A DNA stretch of 64,000 nucleotides from Pseudomonas putida (GTDB taxonomy: Bacteria > Pseudomonadota > Gammaproteobacteria > Pseudomonadales > Pseudomonadaceae): NCBI RefSeq assembly GCF_002906855.1, contig NZ_MINI01000028.1, positions 248,001 through 312,000 of the forward strand. The letters run 5' to 3'. Shown here in pieces: positions 60,381 to 64,000 of this stretch. Every line of letters starts with the position of its first letter. The stretch's first letter is position 1. Below the pieces are notes generated by a model. It was not told the origin of the DNA. It ran no database searches and worked only from the letters and a program-made list of their open reading frames with translations. Position numbers and translations under genes: made by a program.

Positions 60381-60980
60381 ATGTCAAGCGATGACAAGGC
60401 TCAGCCACGCAAGCGACTTTCCCGGGAAGAGCGGCGGCGCCAGCTACTCGACGTGGCCTGGCAACTGGTGCGCGAGGAAGGCACCGAGGCCCTGAGCCTC
60501 GGCCGCCTGGCGGAGCAGGCCGGAGTCACCAAGCCGGTGGTGTATGACCATTTCGAGACCCGCACCGGGCTGCTGGCGGCGCTGTACCAGGATTACGATG
60601 CGCGCCAGTCGGTGATGCTCGCGCAGGCCCTGGACGGCTGTGAGGCGACCTTGCCGGGGCGTGCCGGGGTCATTGCCGCGGCCTATGTCGATTGTGTGAT
60701 GAGCCAGGGGCGGGAGATGCCTGGGGTGTCGGCGGCGCTGGCCGGGTCGCCGGAGCTGGAGGCGTTGAAGCGGGCCTATGAACAGCCGTTTCTAGACAAA
60801 TGCCGCGCAGCGTTGGGCGAGTTTGCACCGACAAGGGGTGAGATTGGCGCGGCGGGCATGCGCCTGCTGGTGGGCGCGGCCGAGGCGCTGTCGCAGGCGG
60901 CTGCGGCAGGTGAACTGGAGGCGAAGCAGGCCAAGGCCGAGTTGCAGGCTGCGATCATTGCCATGGTCGAGCGGCAGTGA
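60381..60980 (+). CDS. TetR-family transcriptional regulator
   Basis: A 199-residue repressor. The N-terminal helix-turn-helix (about 20-65) has L-S-R-E-E-R-R-R-Q-L-L-D-V-A-W and L-A-E-Q-A-G-V-T-K-P-V-V-Y-D-H-F, characteristic of TetR. The C-terminal helical effector domain is not diagnostic. The ATG at 60381 has AGG upstream. It likely represses itself and the divergent oxidoreductase through the repeats at 60319-60371. Confidence 0.93.
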   Translation: MSSDDKAQPRKRLSREERRRQLLDVAWQLVREEGTEALSLGRLAEQAGVTKPVVYDHFETRTGLLAALYQDYDARQSVMLAQALDGCEATLPGRAGVIAAAYVDCVMSQGREMPGVSAALAGSPELEALKRAYEQPFLDKCRAALGEFAPTRGEIGAAGMRLLVGAAEALSQAAAAGELEAKQAKAELQAAIIAMVERQ

Positions 60981-60992
60981 ACCGGGCCGGGG

Positions 60993-61898
60993 TCAGACCG
61001 GCAGGCTCTGGTAGGGCAGCTCATCCCCCGGGCTGCGGGCAAACTGGCGCTTGTACTCGCGGCTGAACTGCGAGGTGCTCTGGTAGCCCACCCGATGCGC
61101 CGCCTGCGCCACCCCCAGCCCTTCACCGATCAGCATCTGCTGCGCCTTGAGCAGGCGCAGGCGCTTGAGGTACTGCATCGGCGCCATGTCGGTGCAGCGT
61201 TTGAAGTGCTCGTGGAAGGTCGACACGCTCATGTTGGCGCAGGCCGCCAGCGCCTCGACACTCAGCGGCTCGGTGTAGTGCTCGCGCAAGTGCATGAGTG
61301 CCGCACCGATGCGGGCGAAGTGCCCCTGTTGCTCCACCAGTGCCCGCAGCACCCCTGCCTGGGGGCCGCGCAGGGCGGTATACAACACCTCGCGGATGCG
61401 CGCCGGGCCCAGCACCTTGGCATCTAATGGGTCCTGCAGGCAGTGCAGCAGGCGTTCCACGGACTCACGCATCGGTGCATCGAGCGCCGCCGAGGTCATC
61501 GACTGTGGCGTTTGCGCCTGTACCGCCGGGTCGGGTGCCAGGTCCATGCTCTGCACCAGTTCGCCAAGCACACCACGGTCGATATCCACCGCCACGCCCA
61601 GGAGTGGCTCGTCGGCGGTGGCAAAGGTTTCGCACATGAATGGCACCGACAGCGCCTGCACCAGATAATGGCCGGCACCGTACTCCAGGGTGCGCGGGCC
61701 CAGGCGCGCCAGTTTGCTGCCCTGGGCCAGGATCATCAGGCTCGGCTCGTAGATCTGCGGGCTGCTGGCCACGTAGTGGTCCCAGCTCAGTACCTGCACC
61801 TGGGGCAAGTACGTGGGCGCGAAACCGGGGCGGGTGGCCAGGCTGCGGATCAGCGAACACAGCGGGGCGTTGGCGTCGACGTGGCGGGTCAATTGCAT
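60993..61898 (-). CDS. AraC-family transcriptional regulator
   Basis: A 301-residue regulator with the AraC N-terminal (AraC_N) domain (about 25-180; E-P-S-L-M-I-L-A-Q-G-S-K near residue 51) and a C-terminal double helix-turn-helix (about 200-298; M-S-V-S-T-F-H-E-H-F-K-R and T-S-Q-F-S-R-E-Y-K-R-Q-F). This subtype commonly neighbours and activates alcohol or aldehyde dehydrogenases. It is divergent from the zinc dehydrogenase gene (181 bases), which it probably controls. Confidence 0.93.
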   Translation of the reverse strand: MQLTRHVDANAPLCSLIRSLATRPGFAPTYLPQVQVLSWDHYVASSPQIYEPSLMILAQGSKLARLGPRTLEYGAGHYLVQALSVPFMCETFATADEPLLGVAVDIDRGVLGELVQSMDLAPDPAVQAQTPQSMTSAALDAPMRESVERLLHCLQDPLDAKVLGPARIREVLYTALRGPQAGVLRALVEQQGHFARIGAALMHLREHYTEPLSVEALAACANMSVSTFHEHFKRCTDMAPMQYLKRLRLLKAQQMLIGEGLGVAQAAHRVGYQSTSQFSREYKRQFARSPGDELPYQSLPV

Positions 61899-62079
61899 GA
61901 TGAAACCAGGGCAGAGAATCAGACAGTTTCATGATCGCAGATTGGCTGGCCAGCGCCAGATGGCCGCTGGCAGGTTCGGAGAATCAGGCATGGATGCCGG
62001 AGAATCAGCCGTGGGCCGGGAGGACGATGGCGAGCAGAATGCGCGCCCTGAATCGTTTCACTATCCCGTGAGGTCCCGC

Positions 62080-64000
<1,921 letters not shown>

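Overview
The window is high-GC DNA with the gene content and order of a fluorescent pseudomonad, most like the Pseudomonas putida group. Supporting signs are the metH-cti-acyltransferase-nfuA-SCO-PCuAC order, a czcCBA-type efflux operon beside aroE/aroQ, OprD-family and TonB-dependent outer-membrane proteins, LpxO, and REP palindromes with the 'CTCTTCGCGGG...CCCGCGAAGAG' core. I see no rRNA, tRNA, CRISPR array, insertion sequence or prophage. Species assignment is inferred from memory of gene order, not from a search.

Layout. 0-10.5 kb: tail of a periplasmic binding protein, two small membrane proteins, B12-dependent methionine synthase (metH), heme-type cis/trans fatty-acid isomerase (cti), an acyltransferase, nfuA, and a SCO/PCuAC copper-delivery pair. 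10.5-19.4 kb: azlCD with a coupled AraC regulator; a three-gene operon (YqcI/YcgG-family protein, LysE-type exporter, SGNH hydrolase) divergent from a LysR regulator; then a LysR/MFS divergent pair. 19.4-26.3 kb: DNA polymerase II and a 1494-residue LRR protein with a C-terminal NEL-type E3 ubiquitin-ligase domain. 26.6-33.5 kb: a DUF4174 protein, an Hvf-type copper-RiPP locus (Cys-repeat precursor, MNIO enzyme, partner protein, and DoxX on the opposite strand), a heme-type membrane protein, an OmpR-type two-component system, and DUF2790 and redoxin genes. 33.6-42.1 kb: aroE-aroQ, czcCBA and an MHS-type MFS transporter. 42.4-48.7 kb: a TonB receptor with an apparently frameshifted DUF2946 gene, an orphan ParA, uvsE and small genes.

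48.7-57 kb is a vitamin B12 (corrinoid) uptake locus. A FecCD-type ABC transporter, translationally coupled to an OprD-family porin, and a TonB receptor each lie behind their own cobalamin riboswitch. Between them is a DUF1624 membrane acyltransferase whose promoter carries a strong Zur-box-like palindrome. 57-64 kb holds AhpD-like, LpxO, ThpR, oxidoreductase/TetR, AraC/alcohol dehydrogenase and a truncated MFS sugar-efflux gene.

Three themes link distant parts. One is corrinoid use (metH) and import (two riboswitch operons). The second is metal handling: SCO/PCuAC, Hvf RiPP, czcCBA, DUF2946/TonB and the Zur site. The third is small-molecule or effector output: the YcgG-LysE-SGNH cluster and the NEL protein. 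The least described candidates are the YcgG-LysE-SGNH operon, the Shine-Dalgarno-masking hairpin in front of the RiPP precursor, and the combined zinc/B12 control around 53-57 kb.
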